From Marinirhabdus sp963799365 (GTDB lineage Bacteria; Bacteroidota; Bacteroidia; Flavobacteriales; Flavobacteriaceae), in NCBI GenBank assembly GCA_963799365.1, contig CAWCWV010000016.1:62001-126000 (forward strand): a stretch of 64,000 nt of DNA, in the 5' to 3' direction. The translations under genes were made by a program, and so were the position numbers. Of this stretch, positions 50,798-60,435 are shown piece after piece (the stretch's first letter is position 1; each line of letters starts with the position of its first letter). The notes below the pieces were generated by a model. The model was not told where the DNA came from. It did not search any database and worked only from the letters and a program-made list of their open reading frames with translations.

Positions 50798-52621
50798 TTA
50801 AGCGAAGGATTGCATTTCTACTAGGCTGTGATACACCCCTTTTTTCTTCAATAATTGCTCGTGCCTTCCTTGCTCTACGATTTCACCTTTGCTCAATACT
50901 ACGATCGTATCTGCATTCTGTATGGTAGACAATCTATGCGCAATCACTACAGATGTGCGGTGCTGCATCATTTTTTCCAGGGCATCTTGTACCAGACGTT
51001 CGCTTTCGGTATCCAAGGCAGAGGTGGCTTCGTCCAAAATCATTATGGGAGGATTCTTTAATACGGCTCTGGCAATACTCAAACGCTGTTTTTGCCCACC
51101 GCTTAATTTGTTACCGCTATCACCTACATTGGTATTTATGCCTTTAGGTAATGTTTCCACAAATTCCCAGGCATTAGCAATTTTAAGGGCTTCAATAATT
51201 TCGGTATCGGTGGCTTCGGGTTTTGCGACCAAAAGGTTCCCTTTTACGGTATCATTAAAAAGAATAGAGTCCTGCGTTACCAGGCCTAACAAATCACGTA
51301 ACGATTTCTGGGTAATGTCTTTAATGTTTTGCCCATCAATTTTAATAGCGCCCTCATTTACATCATAAAAACGGGTGATGAGGTTGGCTATAGTGCTTTT
51401 TCCACTTCCGCTTTGTCCTACTAATGCGACGGTGTGGCCTTTTGGAACAGTTAGATTGAAGTTTTTAAGCACATATTCAGCTTCGTATTTAAAAGAAATG
51501 TTTTCAATGGTTAGCTGAGAATTGAAATCTTCTTTCACCAATGCATTTGGTTTGTCTTGGATGGCGCTTTCAGTTTCCAGAATTTCTAAAACGCGTTCTG
51601 CAGCTGCATTTCCCTTTTTTACACTATAGCTTGCTTTGCTTATTGCTTTAGCAGGCGTTAATATCTGGTATGCCAATGCCATATACACAATAAACATTTC
51701 GGCTTTTAGCGTGCCTTCTAATAGTACCATGTGCCCACCGTACCACAATAAGATAGCAATGGTCACAATCCCTAAAAACTCACTTGTTGGTGAGGCTAGA
51801 TTTTGACGGTTTAAAAGTGTATTGGCATATTTAAATAAACGGGAAGTGGAGTCTTTAAATTTATGGTAGAAAATATTTTCGGCATTAAATCCTTTTATGA
51901 TTTTGAGTCCGCCAAGCGTTTCGTCCAAAATAGAAAGGAAAAACCCCTGTTCCTGCTGTACCCGTTCCGATTTGCTTTTGAGGCTTTTTCCAATCCAGGA
52001 AATAATTGCGCCGGAGATAGGGATAAAAATGAAGACAAAGACAGTAAGCTTTACACTTATCAGAAGCATCGCTACAATAGCGAAAATAATAGTTAAAGGT
52101 TCCCGCACAATCAATTCTAATAATGATAAAAATGAATGCTGAATCTCCAACACATCTGCCGTTATCCTTGAAATAGTATCTCCTTTTCGTTTTTCAGAAT
52201 AGTAGGAAACCGGAAGGTCTACGGTTTTTTTATAAAGATCATTCCGAAGGTCTTTTAACACACCATTCCTCAAAAATGTAATAAAGAACATCGCTAAATA
52301 ACCAAACAGGTTTTTAAATAAAAACATGGTAATAACAAGAATTACCATAAATAGAAGCACTACTTCTGGGCCAGCATCTGCCTTTTGAGTTACAAAAAAG
52401 TTGAGGTACTGTTCAGCATAATCTTTTGCATTACTTAAACCTGTCCATTCGGGCTCAACGCGTAGCTGCTTCGTCTTGTCAAAAAGCACCGTTAACATTG
52501 GAAACAGTGAAACCATCGCCAAAGTACCAAACAAAGCGTAAAATACGTTCGAGATAATATTTAACCACGCATAAGTTTTATAAGGTTTTGCGTAGCGGAT
52601 TATTTTTTTGAAGTACTTCAT
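50798..52621 (-). CDS. ABC transporter, fused permease-ATPase (MsbA-like half)
   Basis: Inner-membrane exporter half-transporter of 607 aa that should work as a homodimer. Six helices in about residues 15-330 (ABC_membrane), then the ATPase: Walker A ALVGQSGSGKSTIA, Q loop LVTQDSILFN, signature LSGGQKQRLSIARA, Walker B PIMILDEATSALD and the switch His in VVIAHRLSTI. All are intact. MsbA-type lipid export is the likely class, but multidrug export is possible. The start is 3 bp from the phosphoglucomutase stop, so both are in one unit. Confidence 0.92.
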   Translation of the reverse strand: MKYFKKIIRYAKPYKTYAWLNIISNVFYALFGTLAMVSLFPMLTVLFDKTKQLRVEPEWTGLSNAKDYAEQYLNFFVTQKADAGPEVVLLFMVILVITMFLFKNLFGYLAMFFITFLRNGVLKDLRNDLYKKTVDLPVSYYSEKRKGDTISRITADVLEIQHSFLSLLELIVREPLTIIFAIVAMLLISVKLTVFVFIFIPISGAIISWIGKSLKSKSERVQQEQGFFLSILDETLGGLKIIKGFNAENIFYHKFKDSTSRLFKYANTLLNRQNLASPTSEFLGIVTIAILLWYGGHMVLLEGTLKAEMFIVYMALAYQILTPAKAISKASYSVKKGNAAAERVLEILETESAIQDKPNALVKEDFNSQLTIENISFKYEAEYVLKNFNLTVPKGHTVALVGQSGSGKSTIANLITRFYDVNEGAIKIDGQNIKDITQKSLRDLLGLVTQDSILFNDTVKGNLLVAKPEATDTEIIEALKIANAWEFVETLPKGINTNVGDSGNKLSGGQKQRLSIARAVLKNPPIMILDEATSALDTESERLVQDALEKMMQHRTSVVIAHRLSTIQNADTIVVLSKGEIVEQGRHEQLLKKKGVYHSLVEMQSFA

Positions 52622-52624
52622 AGA

Positions 52625-54340
52625 TTAGACTGCCAATTGCTGTTGTATGTTTTTTATCTTCTGTTGAAGAACCTGTGCGCCATTTTCAGTTCCGGGAGCG
52701 GTTTTTACGCTGATGTAAAACTTTATTTTAGGTTCTGTACCACTTGGTCTTGCTGCTATTTTACTACCATCTTCGGTATAGTAAATTAATACGTTGGACT
52801 TCGGAATCTTTAGCGCTTCAACCGAACCATCTTCCATATTTTTAGCTTCACTGGATGTGTAGTCTTCAATAAGAATCACCTTACTACTGTTAATTTCTGT
52901 AAAAGGAGTTTCCCGTAAATTTTTCATCATTGCTTTGATCTCTTCAGCTCCTTTTTTGCCTTTTTTTACGATGGAGATAAGTGCTTCATGATAGTCTCCA
53001 TAGTAATCAAATAATTCTGAAAGATACGTATATAAGCTGCCATTTTCTTCCTTTTGTTGTGCGGCCATTTCACAAGCAAGTAGGGTAGCGGTTACTGCGT
53101 CCTTATCGCGTACAAAATCACCCACCATAAAACCAAAACTTTCTTCGCCGCCACCAATAAATTGAAGCTCAGGAAAGTCTTTTACCATCTTGGCAATCCA
53201 CTTAAAACCAGTGAGTCCTTCTTTATAGATTACACCGAAATCTTCGGCAATTGCCTTAATCAATGGTGTTGAAACGATAGTAGAAGCTATAAATTGATCG
53301 CCATTTAATTTTCCGGCTTTTTTCCATTGAGTGAGTAGAAAATGCGTCATTAATATCATGGCTTGGTTTCCATTAAGAATGGTCATAGTGCCCTCATTAT
53401 TGCGAACTGCAATTCCTAATCTATCACAATCTGGATCGGTACCAATTACAATATCGGCTCCAGTTTGGTTTGCCAATTGTATGGCCATGGCTAATGCTTC
53501 AGGTTCTTCGGGATTTGGAGAAACTACCGTTGGGAAATCCCCGTCTGGTGTTGCTTGCTCTTTAACTACAATTACATTTTTATAACCTGCTTGCTCCAAA
53601 ACTTTAGGAATCATGGTAATGGAGGTTCCGTGTAAGGACGTAAAGACTATTTTTAAATTTTCTTTTGCTTTAGCTGAAGTATTAAAACTTCCGTTTTTGA
53701 TAGAAGCTTCGGCATATGCTTGATCTATGTCAGTATCTATGAAGGTAATGAGATCACTATTTCCTTCAAATTGAATGGCATCGTATCCAAGGGAGTCAAT
53801 TTCAGCAATTATTTCTGCATCCTGCGGCGGTACTAATTGCCCTCCGTCTTCCCAATACACTTTGTAACCATTATACTCTGGTGGATTGTGACTTGCTGTG
53901 AGTACAATCCCACATTGGCAACCCAAATGTTTTACAGCGAAGGAAAGTTCGGGAGTGGGGCGTAATTCTGAAAAAAGATAAACTTCAATCTTATTCGCCG
54001 CAAATACCTGGGCAACAACTTGCGCTAGCTCTTTACTATTGTGGCGACAGTCGTAGGCAATTACTACTTTACATTGCTTGTTTGGAAATTGTTGGTGTAA
54101 ATAATTTGAAATTCCTTGGGTATTTTTTCCCAGCGTATATTTGTTAATTCGGTTATCACCAACGCCCATCACACCTCGCATTCCACCAGTTCCAAACTCT
54201 AAGCTCTTATAAAAACTGTCCTCAAGCCCTTCTGGATCGTGGGCAATCATGTCTTTAATAGTTTGTTGGGTGGTCGCATCGAAAGTAGGAGTGAGCCACG
54301 CATTTACACGTTCTAAAATTTCTGGAGCTACGTATATCAT
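52625..54340 (-). CDS. Phosphoglucomutase/phosphomannomutase
   Basis: Phosphohexomutase superfamily enzyme of 571 aa that interconverts 1- and 6-phosphosugars. Catalytic phosphoserine loop GIVLTASHNPPEYNGYK, metal loop GTDPDCDRLGI, sugar-binding loop GGGEESFGFM, and the phosphate-binding RPSGTEPKIKFY near the C-terminus. Length fits the long PGM2-like group (phospho-glucomutase/deoxyribomutase). It probably supplies precursors for surface polysaccharide or glycogen. It precedes the ABC exporter gene by 3 bp. Confidence 0.93.
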   Translation of the reverse strand: MIYVAPEILERVNAWLTPTFDATTQQTIKDMIAHDPEGLEDSFYKSLEFGTGGMRGVMGVGDNRINKYTLGKNTQGISNYLHQQFPNKQCKVVIAYDCRHNSKELAQVVAQVFAANKIEVYLFSELRPTPELSFAVKHLGCQCGIVLTASHNPPEYNGYKVYWEDGGQLVPPQDAEIIAEIDSLGYDAIQFEGNSDLITFIDTDIDQAYAEASIKNGSFNTSAKAKENLKIVFTSLHGTSITMIPKVLEQAGYKNVIVVKEQATPDGDFPTVVSPNPEEPEALAMAIQLANQTGADIVIGTDPDCDRLGIAVRNNEGTMTILNGNQAMILMTHFLLTQWKKAGKLNGDQFIASTIVSTPLIKAIAEDFGVIYKEGLTGFKWIAKMVKDFPELQFIGGGEESFGFMVGDFVRDKDAVTATLLACEMAAQQKEENGSLYTYLSELFDYYGDYHEALISIVKKGKKGAEEIKAMMKNLRETPFTEINSSKVILIEDYTSSEAKNMEDGSVEALKIPKSNVLIYYTEDGSKIAARPSGTEPKIKFYISVKTAPGTENGAQVLQQKIKNIQQQLAV

Positions 54341-54476
54341 GAATTAAGTGCGTCTTTGTTTAAAACGGTGCAAAAATACGGAAATGAATTTGGTTAACTG
54401 GTGGATTGGTAAATTAGTGAATTAGTTGGCAGGTTAGCTGGTTATTTAACTAGTGAATTGGTTATTTTAGACTTGA
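54341..54476. repeat. Degenerate TTAGTGAATTGGT-like tandem words
   Basis: From about 54390 to 54466 the sequence consists of imperfect short units such as TTGGTAAATTAGTGAATTAG and CTAGTGAATTGGTTA. No gene seen. Confidence 0.5.
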
Positions 54477-54778
54477 CCCCTTCCGAAATTTTGTGTTTCG
54501 ATGCTTTGCGACTGATTTAACTAAAGTAACAAAATTTCACCTTCCCCTTAACGCTTTGAAAAGCAGTGAATACTCCACAATCAATATGCTAGGGGAAGGA
54601 ACGAAATTTATTTTTTTTAATACCAAAAAGACTTGTACATGACGAATAAGCTCCTTCCCCCAGCGGCTAAATAGTTTTAATGGAAGTCACCATTAAGCTC
54701 CCGCGTGTCGGGGGAAGGTGGATTTCAGCACGGTAGTTTAATGCAATTAAATTTATTTTTTCTGAAATTCGGAAGGGG
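54477..54778. repeat. Nested palindromic element, about 300 bp, non-coding
   Basis: Outer inverted repeat CCCCTTCCGAA (54477-54487) and TTCGGAAGGGG (54768-54778). Inside it are two hairpin pairs: CCTTCCCC (54540-54547) with GGGGAAGG (54592-54599), and CCTTCCCCC (54653-54661) with GGGGGAAGG (54710-54718). AAATTTCAC/GAAATTT words flank the first. No gene is present. It has the look of a non-autonomous repeat element or a large folded RNA. Confidence 0.7.
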
Positions 54779-54806
54779 GACTTTTCTTATCTTTTAAACC
54801 TACAAT

Positions 54807-55760
54807 CTATATAGCCACATTCCGCTGCTCCTTAATCAAGTAATTTTGAGAGTCTTTTTTATTTCGAAGTATCAATTCGCCTATAAAACCAGCTAAGAAA
54901 AGCTGACTTCCTAAAATCATGGCGGTTAAGGAAATAAAAAATTCTGGACGCTCGGTAATAAGCCTACCTGTTTCATTGATAAAAAGTTTATCTATTCCCA
55001 AGTACAATGCAAAGCAGAAACCTACAGCCAGCATTATGGCTCCCCAGGCGCCGAACAAATGCATAGGACGTTTGCCAAAACGAGACAAAAACCAGATAGT
55101 AATAAGGTCTAAAAACCCTCTTACAAAGCGTTCGGCTCCAAATTTAGTACTTCCGTATTTACGTGCTTGATGCTGTACTACCTTCTCACCAATTTTATTA
55201 AAACCAGCATTTTTAGCCAGTACGGGAATATAGCGATGCATATCTCCGGTTACTTCAACAGTCTTTATAACATCTTTTTTGTAGGCTTTAAGTCCACAAT
55301 TAAAGTCGTTTAACTGTACTCCAGAGGTTTTTCTAGCAGCAAAGTTGAATAATTTTGAAGGTAAATTTTTAGAAACAACTGAATCATACCGTTTCTTTTT
55401 CCAGCCAGAAACCAGATCGTACCCTTCTTGGGTGATCATTTGGTAAAGTTCTGGAATCTCTTCTGGATTGTCTTGTAAGTCGGCATCCATCGTAATTACT
55501 ACGTCGCCTTTCGCCAACGCAAAGCCTGCGTGTAAGGCTTGTGATTTTCCGAAATTCTTCAAAAAACGAATGGCTTTTACCTCGGGATGTGCTGTGGCAA
55601 GCGTATCTATTAAATTCCAGGAACCATCGGTACTTCCGTCGTCTATAAAGATAACTTCATACAAAAAACCATTGGACTGCATGGTATTTGCAATCCAATG
55701 GTATAATTCTGTAAGTGATTCTTCTTCGTTAAGAAGGGGAATAACAATAGATAGGTTCAT
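54807..55760 (-). CDS. Glycosyltransferase family 2, polyprenyl-phosphate type
   Basis: GT2 enzyme of 317 aa that transfers a sugar to a lipid carrier phosphate (DPM1/GtrB-like). The GT-A part has SIVIPLLNEEESL, FIDDGSTDGSW and the metal-binding ITMDADLQDNPEEI; QHQARKYGSTKF follows. Two C-terminal membrane helices (about 228-255 and 275-300) anchor it, as in GtrB/ArnC-like proteins. Sugar and acceptor are not known. It is 12 bp after the DUF4199 gene and probably shares its transcript. Confidence 0.9.
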   Translation of the reverse strand: MNLSIVIPLLNEEESLTELYHWIANTMQSNGFLYEVIFIDDGSTDGSWNLIDTLATAHPEVKAIRFLKNFGKSQALHAGFALAKGDVVITMDADLQDNPEEIPELYQMITQEGYDLVSGWKKKRYDSVVSKNLPSKLFNFAARKTSGVQLNDFNCGLKAYKKDVIKTVEVTGDMHRYIPVLAKNAGFNKIGEKVVQHQARKYGSTKFGAERFVRGFLDLITIWFLSRFGKRPMHLFGAWGAIMLAVGFCFALYLGIDKLFINETGRLITERPEFFISLTAMILGSQLFLAGFIGELILRNKKDSQNYLIKEQRNVAI

Positions 55761-55772
55761 GAAACAAATATA

Positions 55773-56303
55773 CTACATATGCGCGGGTCTGTTCACTTTC
55801 ATTACCAAACCTGTGATAAGCGAAATGATAAAGCCGAAAAATAGTGTCATTATTATAGCCATAGCAGAAATAATTGCTGGGCTCATCATCGTTTCAGTAA
55901 TACCCATCCCCATATCAATTTGTTCTTGGGTCATATTCGGGTTTTGCTCTAACATGTTCTCTTCAGTAGCAGCAAGCATATTTGCAATAAAGTCTGGTTC
56001 AATCACAGTCATAAAGATTAAATTGAAAATAACGCCTAAAATTGCTGCGATGAGTGAAATTGCCAGGCCAACTTTTAAAGCCTCTCCTAAACTTAAAAAG
56101 CCTGCATTATCTTTTTTAAAGGTTTTAATACCTAGTATGATAATAACAATCATTGCTACAAAACCTAATGCGCCCTGCCACCAAGGTTGTTCGTAGGTGA
56201 GGTTCATTACGTAAACAATAACACTTAATAGTATAGTAAAAAGTCCTAAAACTGCCCCATAAGGCAATGCGATTTTTTTAACTGAAGCTTTTTGAATTTC
56301 CAT
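55773..56303 (-). CDS. DUF4199 family membrane protein
   Basis: Small membrane protein of 176 aa in the Bacteroidota DUF4199 family, function unknown. Four helices: about 15-33, 40-58, 74-98 (with LSLGEALKVGLAISLIAAILGVIFNLI, the family core) and 142-167. The hydrophilic stretch between helices 3 and 4 (about 110-135) is Met- and Glu-rich. It precedes the GT2 gene; such pairs recur in flavobacteria, but their link is not known to me. Confidence 0.85.
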   Translation of the reverse strand: MEIQKASVKKIALPYGAVLGLFTILLSVIVYVMNLTYEQPWWQGALGFVAMIVIIILGIKTFKKDNAGFLSLGEALKVGLAISLIAAILGVIFNLIFMTVIEPDFIANMLAATEENMLEQNPNMTQEQIDMGMGITETMMSPAIISAMAIIMTLFFGFIISLITGLVMKVNRPAHM

Positions 56304-56427
56304 GAGATAAGAAGTTTTTTGGTTTGCTAGTGTTAGTATCCAAAAATACTAAAATGTTACACGTTACCAACAAAACTGTGATTTTACGTGAGTAATTTAA
56401 TATTCTTCAAAAAAATTATTTTTTATA

Positions 56428-56457
56428 TTGCTGCATTTGGAAATTTCCTTACATTTG
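56428..56457 (+). promoter_or_regulatory. Promoter of rpmE2
   Basis: ATTG at 56427-56430 (TTG core) then 19 bases and a perfect TACATTTG (50-57 of this hundred, 56450-56457). The start would be near 56464, giving a leader of about 27 bases. Confidence 0.8.
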
Positions 56458-56490
56458 CACACTCAAAATCGGAGAAAAATAGTCAAGACG

Positions 56491-56778
56491 ATGAAAAAAG
56501 ATATACATCCAGCAAATTATAGAGTAGTAGCATTCAAAGACATGTCTAACGAAGAGGTGTTTTTAACCAAGTCTACTGCAGATACCAAAGAAACATTAGA
56601 GGTTGATGGTGTGGAGTACCCATTGGTAAAAATGGAAATTTCAAGAACATCTCACCCGTTCTATACTGGTAAGTCTAAACTTATTGATACTGCAGGACGT
56701 ATTGACAAGTTTAAAAATAAGTACGCAAAATTCAAGAAACCTGCTAAGCAGGAAGAGGAAACTAAAGACAGCGAGTAA
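56491..56778 (+). CDS. rpmE2: 50S ribosomal protein L31, type B
   Basis: Ribosomal protein of 95 aa. I start at 56491 (MKKDIHPANYRVVAFKDMSN); the frame from 56428 begins before the promoter's transcription start and cannot be translated whole. The zinc-binding CxxC of type A L31 is absent, so this is the zinc-independent type B, with ISRTSHPFYTGKSKLIDTAGRIDKF (fragments) and an acidic C-terminal tail usual in Bacteroidota. It is a single-gene unit with its own promoter and terminator. Confidence 0.95.
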   Translation: MKKDIHPANYRVVAFKDMSNEEVFLTKSTADTKETLEVDGVEYPLVKMEISRTSHPFYTGKSKLIDTAGRIDKFKNKYAKFKKPAKQEEETKDSE

Positions 56779-56814
56779 GCCAACTCTCTTTCTTAGTTAT
56801 ATATAGTATTCAGG

Positions 56815-56842
56815 AAGCCTTCGAGAAATCGAAGGCTTTTTT
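56815..56842 (+). terminator. Terminator of rpmE2
   Basis: AAGCCTTCGA (56815-56824) and TCGAAGGCTT (56829-56838) with a GAAA tetraloop, then T4. Confidence 0.9.
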
Positions 56843-56855
56843 GTGCTTCGGTATA

Positions 56856-56880
56856 ATCCCGATTGCTCTCGCATCGGGAT
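56856..56880. repeat. ATCCCGAT...ATCGGGAT inverted repeat
   Basis: ATCCCGAT (56856-56863) and ATCGGGAT (56873-56880) around TGCTCTCGC. It resembles intergenic CCCGAT hairpins common in this group; it is not needed by the adjacent terminator. Confidence 0.65.
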
Positions 56881-56943
56881 CACTCAGCAACCTCCGATTG
56901 TTAGTTTTTATACTTTTAGGCTCACCCCTCACCCCTCACAACT

Positions 56944-57942
56944 TTACTCTGAAATCACATCGCTCACCAGATAAGCAATAGCTTTTCCAACTTGTCCAGG
57001 AAATATCTCTCTATTTGGTGCACCTTCACAGATATGTATATAGGCACACGTTTTTTTCGCTGAAAAATAGTGAAGAAACCTTCTGCATTCCTCCAAACTA
57101 AATCCGCTTGGGGTCATGGCGCTACTACCCATATTTGCAACCGCATCCAGATCTATCTCTAATCCGAATGGTTGCTGGGTGCAAAATGCTTCAGCTTCTT
57201 GAAGCGCTTCATGAAACGTTTTTGTTTTTTTTACTGAAATGTCCTCAAAAAGGGAAAATTTAATTTTTTCTGAAACCTGCGAAATATTATCAAATACAGC
57301 TTGTGACGTATAATTACGATGCAATCCGAAGATGAAATACTTGTTTAAATACCCATTTTCAGCAGCATACCTAAAACCATTACCACTATGGCGATGCTCC
57401 AGGGCTCTAAAGTCGGTATGGGCGTCAAAGTTGATACAGTTTATAGGATTTTCCAATGCTTTAGAAGCACCTTTCAAATTTCCGAAGCTGTTGTTATGGC
57501 CGCCTCCAATGATAATTGGAATTTTCCCGAGGACTATTATTTGTTCTATCACGTTGGCTACTAGATGGTCTATTTGTGTGACCAAATCCCCTAATTTTTC
57601 AACGTAATGTGCATCATTTTTTTCGAGTGTAGCGGCTTGTTGCATCTGCTGTGAGCAATCTATTTCGCCTAGAACTAATACATTGTTTGCTTGGCAATAT
57701 GCCGTTTGTTGAATGTTACATAAAGAAACCAATGCAGCTTCCCAGGCTTTTGATGCGCCAGGTTTACCAAAATTTGCACGTACCCCAATATCTTCAGGAA
57801 TGCCTAATAACACGTATAGATGTGATTTTTCTTTTAGCTCCTTCATAGAACCCACGGTACTTGCAATCTGACCAAACTTAAGTTCTCCCTTACGTATATT
57901 AGTATGGGCTAGTAAGATATCTTGGTTATAAAATTTCAGCAT
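56944..57942 (-). CDS. hutG: Formimidoylglutamase-like ureohydrolase
   Basis: Arginase/agmatinase-family hydrolase, 332 aa, with manganese-binding motifs IIGGGHNNSFG, NFDAHTDFRALE and LEIDLDAVANMGSSAMTP. The strong clue to function is position: its ATG touches the stop of hutI (57943), so the two form a histidine-degradation pair in which this enzyme would split N-formimino-glutamate to glutamate and formamide. An arginase or agmatinase role is less likely. hutH and hutU are not in the window. Confidence 0.82.
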   Translation of the reverse strand: MLKFYNQDILLAHTNIRKGELKFGQIASTVGSMKELKEKSHLYVLLGIPEDIGVRANFGKPGASKAWEAALVSLCNIQQTAYCQANNVLVLGEIDCSQQMQQAATLEKNDAHYVEKLGDLVTQIDHLVANVIEQIIVLGKIPIIIGGGHNNSFGNLKGASKALENPINCINFDAHTDFRALEHRHSGNGFRYAAENGYLNKYFIFGLHRNYTSQAVFDNISQVSEKIKFSLFEDISVKKTKTFHEALQEAEAFCTQQPFGLEIDLDAVANMGSSAMTPSGFSLEECRRFLHYFSAKKTCAYIHICEGAPNREIFPGQVGKAIAYLVSDVISE

Positions 57943-59181
57943 TTATTCTATTATTTTTCCGCTAATAATCACCGTTTCAATATTATTATTTCCGAAGTCG
58001 TAGGGTAAAAAGCCATAACTCGGAATTTCCTTTGTAATTATAACACTGGCATTTTTTCCTTTGGTGATGCTGCCGTGGGTGTCACTCAACCCCATAGCGT
58101 AGGCACCATTTATAGTTGCAGCATTAATAGCTTCTTCGGGTGTGAGTTTCATTTTAATACAGGCAGTGGAAATAACAAAATTCATATTACCGCTTGGCGT
58201 AGAGCCGGGGTTATAATCGGTTGCCAAAGCCAATGGTAATCCTGCATCTAATAACTTCCTTCCAGGTGTGTACGGAATGCTCAAAAAATACGAGCAGGAG
58301 GGAAGTGCTACGGGCATAGTATCACTGCCCTTTAAAACGGAGATATCTTCATCGGTTAGCACTTCTAGATGATCTACGCTCAAGGCATCGTGAATAACTC
58401 CAGCTTGCACACCACCAATAGCATTGAATTGATTTACATGTATTTTTGGGACAAGCCCATAACTGTTGCCAGCTGTTAGTATTTTATGGGTATCTTCTAC
58501 AGTAAAATATCCTTCTTCACAAAAAATATCCACAAAATCTGCTAATTTTTCCTGGGCTATTTTTGGAAGCATTTCGGTAATAAGGAGGTTGAGGTAACCA
58601 TCTTTATTTCCTTTAAATTCTGTAGGAACTGCGTGTGCTCCTAAAAATGTAGTTTTTACTGCAATGGGATAGTTTTCTCCAAGCTTTTTTGCTACTCGAA
58701 GCATTTTTAATTCGGCCTCGGTGGTAAGGCCGTAGCCACTTTTAATTTCAATGGCGCCGGTGCCAGAACGCATTACTTGTTCTAATCGTTTGGCAGATTG
58801 GTTGTATAAATCTTCCTGGGAAGTAGCTTGTAGTTTTTTGGCGCTGTTTAAAATCCCGCCACCTTTTTCGGCAATTTGTTGGTAACTCAAGCCTCTAATT
58901 CGGTCTACAAATTCCTGTTCCCGGTTTCCTGCATATACAATATGGGTGTGACTGTCGCACCAGGTAGGAAGCACCATTTTACCCGTACAATCTATTGTTT
59001 TATCTACGGAAGTTTCAGCTAAAGTATTCATACTCCCAAAATCTTTAATCACTTCATCTTCCAGCAATATCCATGCATTTCTAATACTGGGAAGTTCACT
59101 CATCGCAGTACCAGCCACTTTTCGTAATCCTTTCTCACGTATTTGAAGTAGTTCCTTTATGTTCTTTAACAATAATTTCAT
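57943..59181 (-). CDS. hutI: Imidazolonepropionase
   Basis: Third step of histidine degradation: hydrolysis of imidazolone-5-propionate. Cyclic amidohydrolase of 412 aa with the metal site CDSHTHIVYAGNRE, FLGAHAVP, DIFCEEGYF, IHVNQFN and LATDYNPGS. It is the first gene of the hutI-hutG pair, divergent from the PLP lyase gene by 60 bp. Identification is firm. Confidence 0.95.
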   Translation of the reverse strand: MKLLLKNIKELLQIREKGLRKVAGTAMSELPSIRNAWILLEDEVIKDFGSMNTLAETSVDKTIDCTGKMVLPTWCDSHTHIVYAGNREQEFVDRIRGLSYQQIAEKGGGILNSAKKLQATSQEDLYNQSAKRLEQVMRSGTGAIEIKSGYGLTTEAELKMLRVAKKLGENYPIAVKTTFLGAHAVPTEFKGNKDGYLNLLITEMLPKIAQEKLADFVDIFCEEGYFTVEDTHKILTAGNSYGLVPKIHVNQFNAIGGVQAGVIHDALSVDHLEVLTDEDISVLKGSDTMPVALPSCSYFLSIPYTPGRKLLDAGLPLALATDYNPGSTPSGNMNFVISTACIKMKLTPEEAINAATINGAYAMGLSDTHGSITKGKNASVIITKEIPSYGFLPYDFGNNNIETVIISGKIIE

Positions 59182-59241
59182 CTGCTAAATATAGCAAACC
59201 TTCATAAAGATTAATACCTTAGAGGTCTAAAATTTGAAGCC

Positions 59242-60411
59242 ATGGGTAAAACTGAAAGAATGGGCATAAACACTATTTGCGCGCACGTTGGAGAAGTAAA
59301 AGACGAACAGTTTAAAGGAGCGATTTCTCCTTTGTATATGAGCAGTTCGTATGCGTACGAAAATGTAGACGTAAAGCGCTATCCACGGTATTTTAATACG
59401 CCGAATCAAGAGGCATTAGGAAAGAAAATTGCAGCCTTGGAGCATACCGAAGCTGGGATGATATTCGGTAGCGGGATGGCGGCGGTGAGTCACTGCTTAT
59501 TATCATTTCTTCAAAAAGGAGATCATATAGTGTTGCCAAAAACATTGTATGGAGGTACCTATAATTTTATAGTAGAAGAATTCGGGAAGTTCGGCATTGA
59601 ATATACCTTTACCGATGGTTTTGCGGAAACGGATTTCAGAAAAGCACTTCAAAAAAACACTAAAGTAATTTATCTGGAGACGCCAAGTAATCCGTTAATG
59701 CTTCTCACAGATTTAGAAATGATTGCCAAAATAGCCAAAGAATATAATTTGGTGTCTATGATCGACAATACTTTCGCTTCACCAATTAATCAAAATCCGG
59801 CCAACTTTGGCATAGACATTATTATTCATAGTGCGACTAAATATATGGGGGGTCACAGTGATATTTGTGCTGGTGCTGTTGCAGCAAGTGAAGAGCATAT
59901 GTTGCGGATTTGGAACCTTTCTAAAAACATTGGAGGCAGTTTGAGCGATTACACCGTTTGGTTGTTGGAACGCAGTCTCAAAACAATGGCATTGCGCGTG
60001 AAAGCACAAAACCGAAATGCAAAAAGAATGGCAAAGTGGTTGCAAAAACATTCCTTAGTGAAAAAAGTACATTATCCAGGATTGAAAGACCATCCCGATT
60101 ATGAATTGGCAAAGAAGCAGATGAAAGGATATAGTGGTATGCTCTCTTTTGAATTGATACCTTCTGTAGATGCCCAAGCTTTTATGCAAGCACTTAAGCT
60201 TATTAAACAATCCATGAGTTTGGCAGGCGTAGAATCTACTATTTTATCACCTACAAAAACTAGCCACGCTTTGCTTACTGCTGAAGAGCGAGCATACCAA
60301 GGTATTAACGATGGTTTGTTGCGGTTTTCAGTAGGTATTGAAGAGAAAAAAGATCTTATTGCAGATATAGAACAAGCTTTCGAGGCTGTTGCTAAAAAAG
60401 AATTTGTATAA
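59242..60411 (+). CDS. Trans-sulfuration family PLP enzyme (cystathionine/methionine gamma-lyase-like)
   Basis: Cys/Met metabolism PLP enzyme of 389 aa. YGGTYNF and the PLP lysine in HSATKYMGGHSDICAGAV are the clear landmarks, with SGMAAVSHCL and GVESTILSPTKTSHA. Whether it is a methionine gamma-lyase, cystathionine gamma-lyase or gamma-synthase cannot be decided. It sits 82 bp upstream of bshB1, across a palindromic repeat; a link with cysteine supply for bacillithiol is possible but unproven. Confidence 0.87.
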   Translation: MGKTERMGINTICAHVGEVKDEQFKGAISPLYMSSSYAYENVDVKRYPRYFNTPNQEALGKKIAALEHTEAGMIFGSGMAAVSHCLLSFLQKGDHIVLPKTLYGGTYNFIVEEFGKFGIEYTFTDGFAETDFRKALQKNTKVIYLETPSNPLMLLTDLEMIAKIAKEYNLVSMIDNTFASPINQNPANFGIDIIIHSATKYMGGHSDICAGAVAASEEHMLRIWNLSKNIGGSLSDYTVWLLERSLKTMALRVKAQNRNAKRMAKWLQKHSLVKKVHYPGLKDHPDYELAKKQMKGYSGMLSFELIPSVDAQAFMQALKLIKQSMSLAGVESTILSPTKTSHALLTAEERAYQGINDGLLRFSVGIEEKKDLIADIEQAFEAVAKKEFV

Positions 60412-60435
60412 AATTTAAATACTTTTCACCCTAAG

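Noticed and set aside
54390..54476. CRISPR or phage attachment site
   Set aside because: Only degenerate short words without regular spacing, and no integrase or tRNA nearby.
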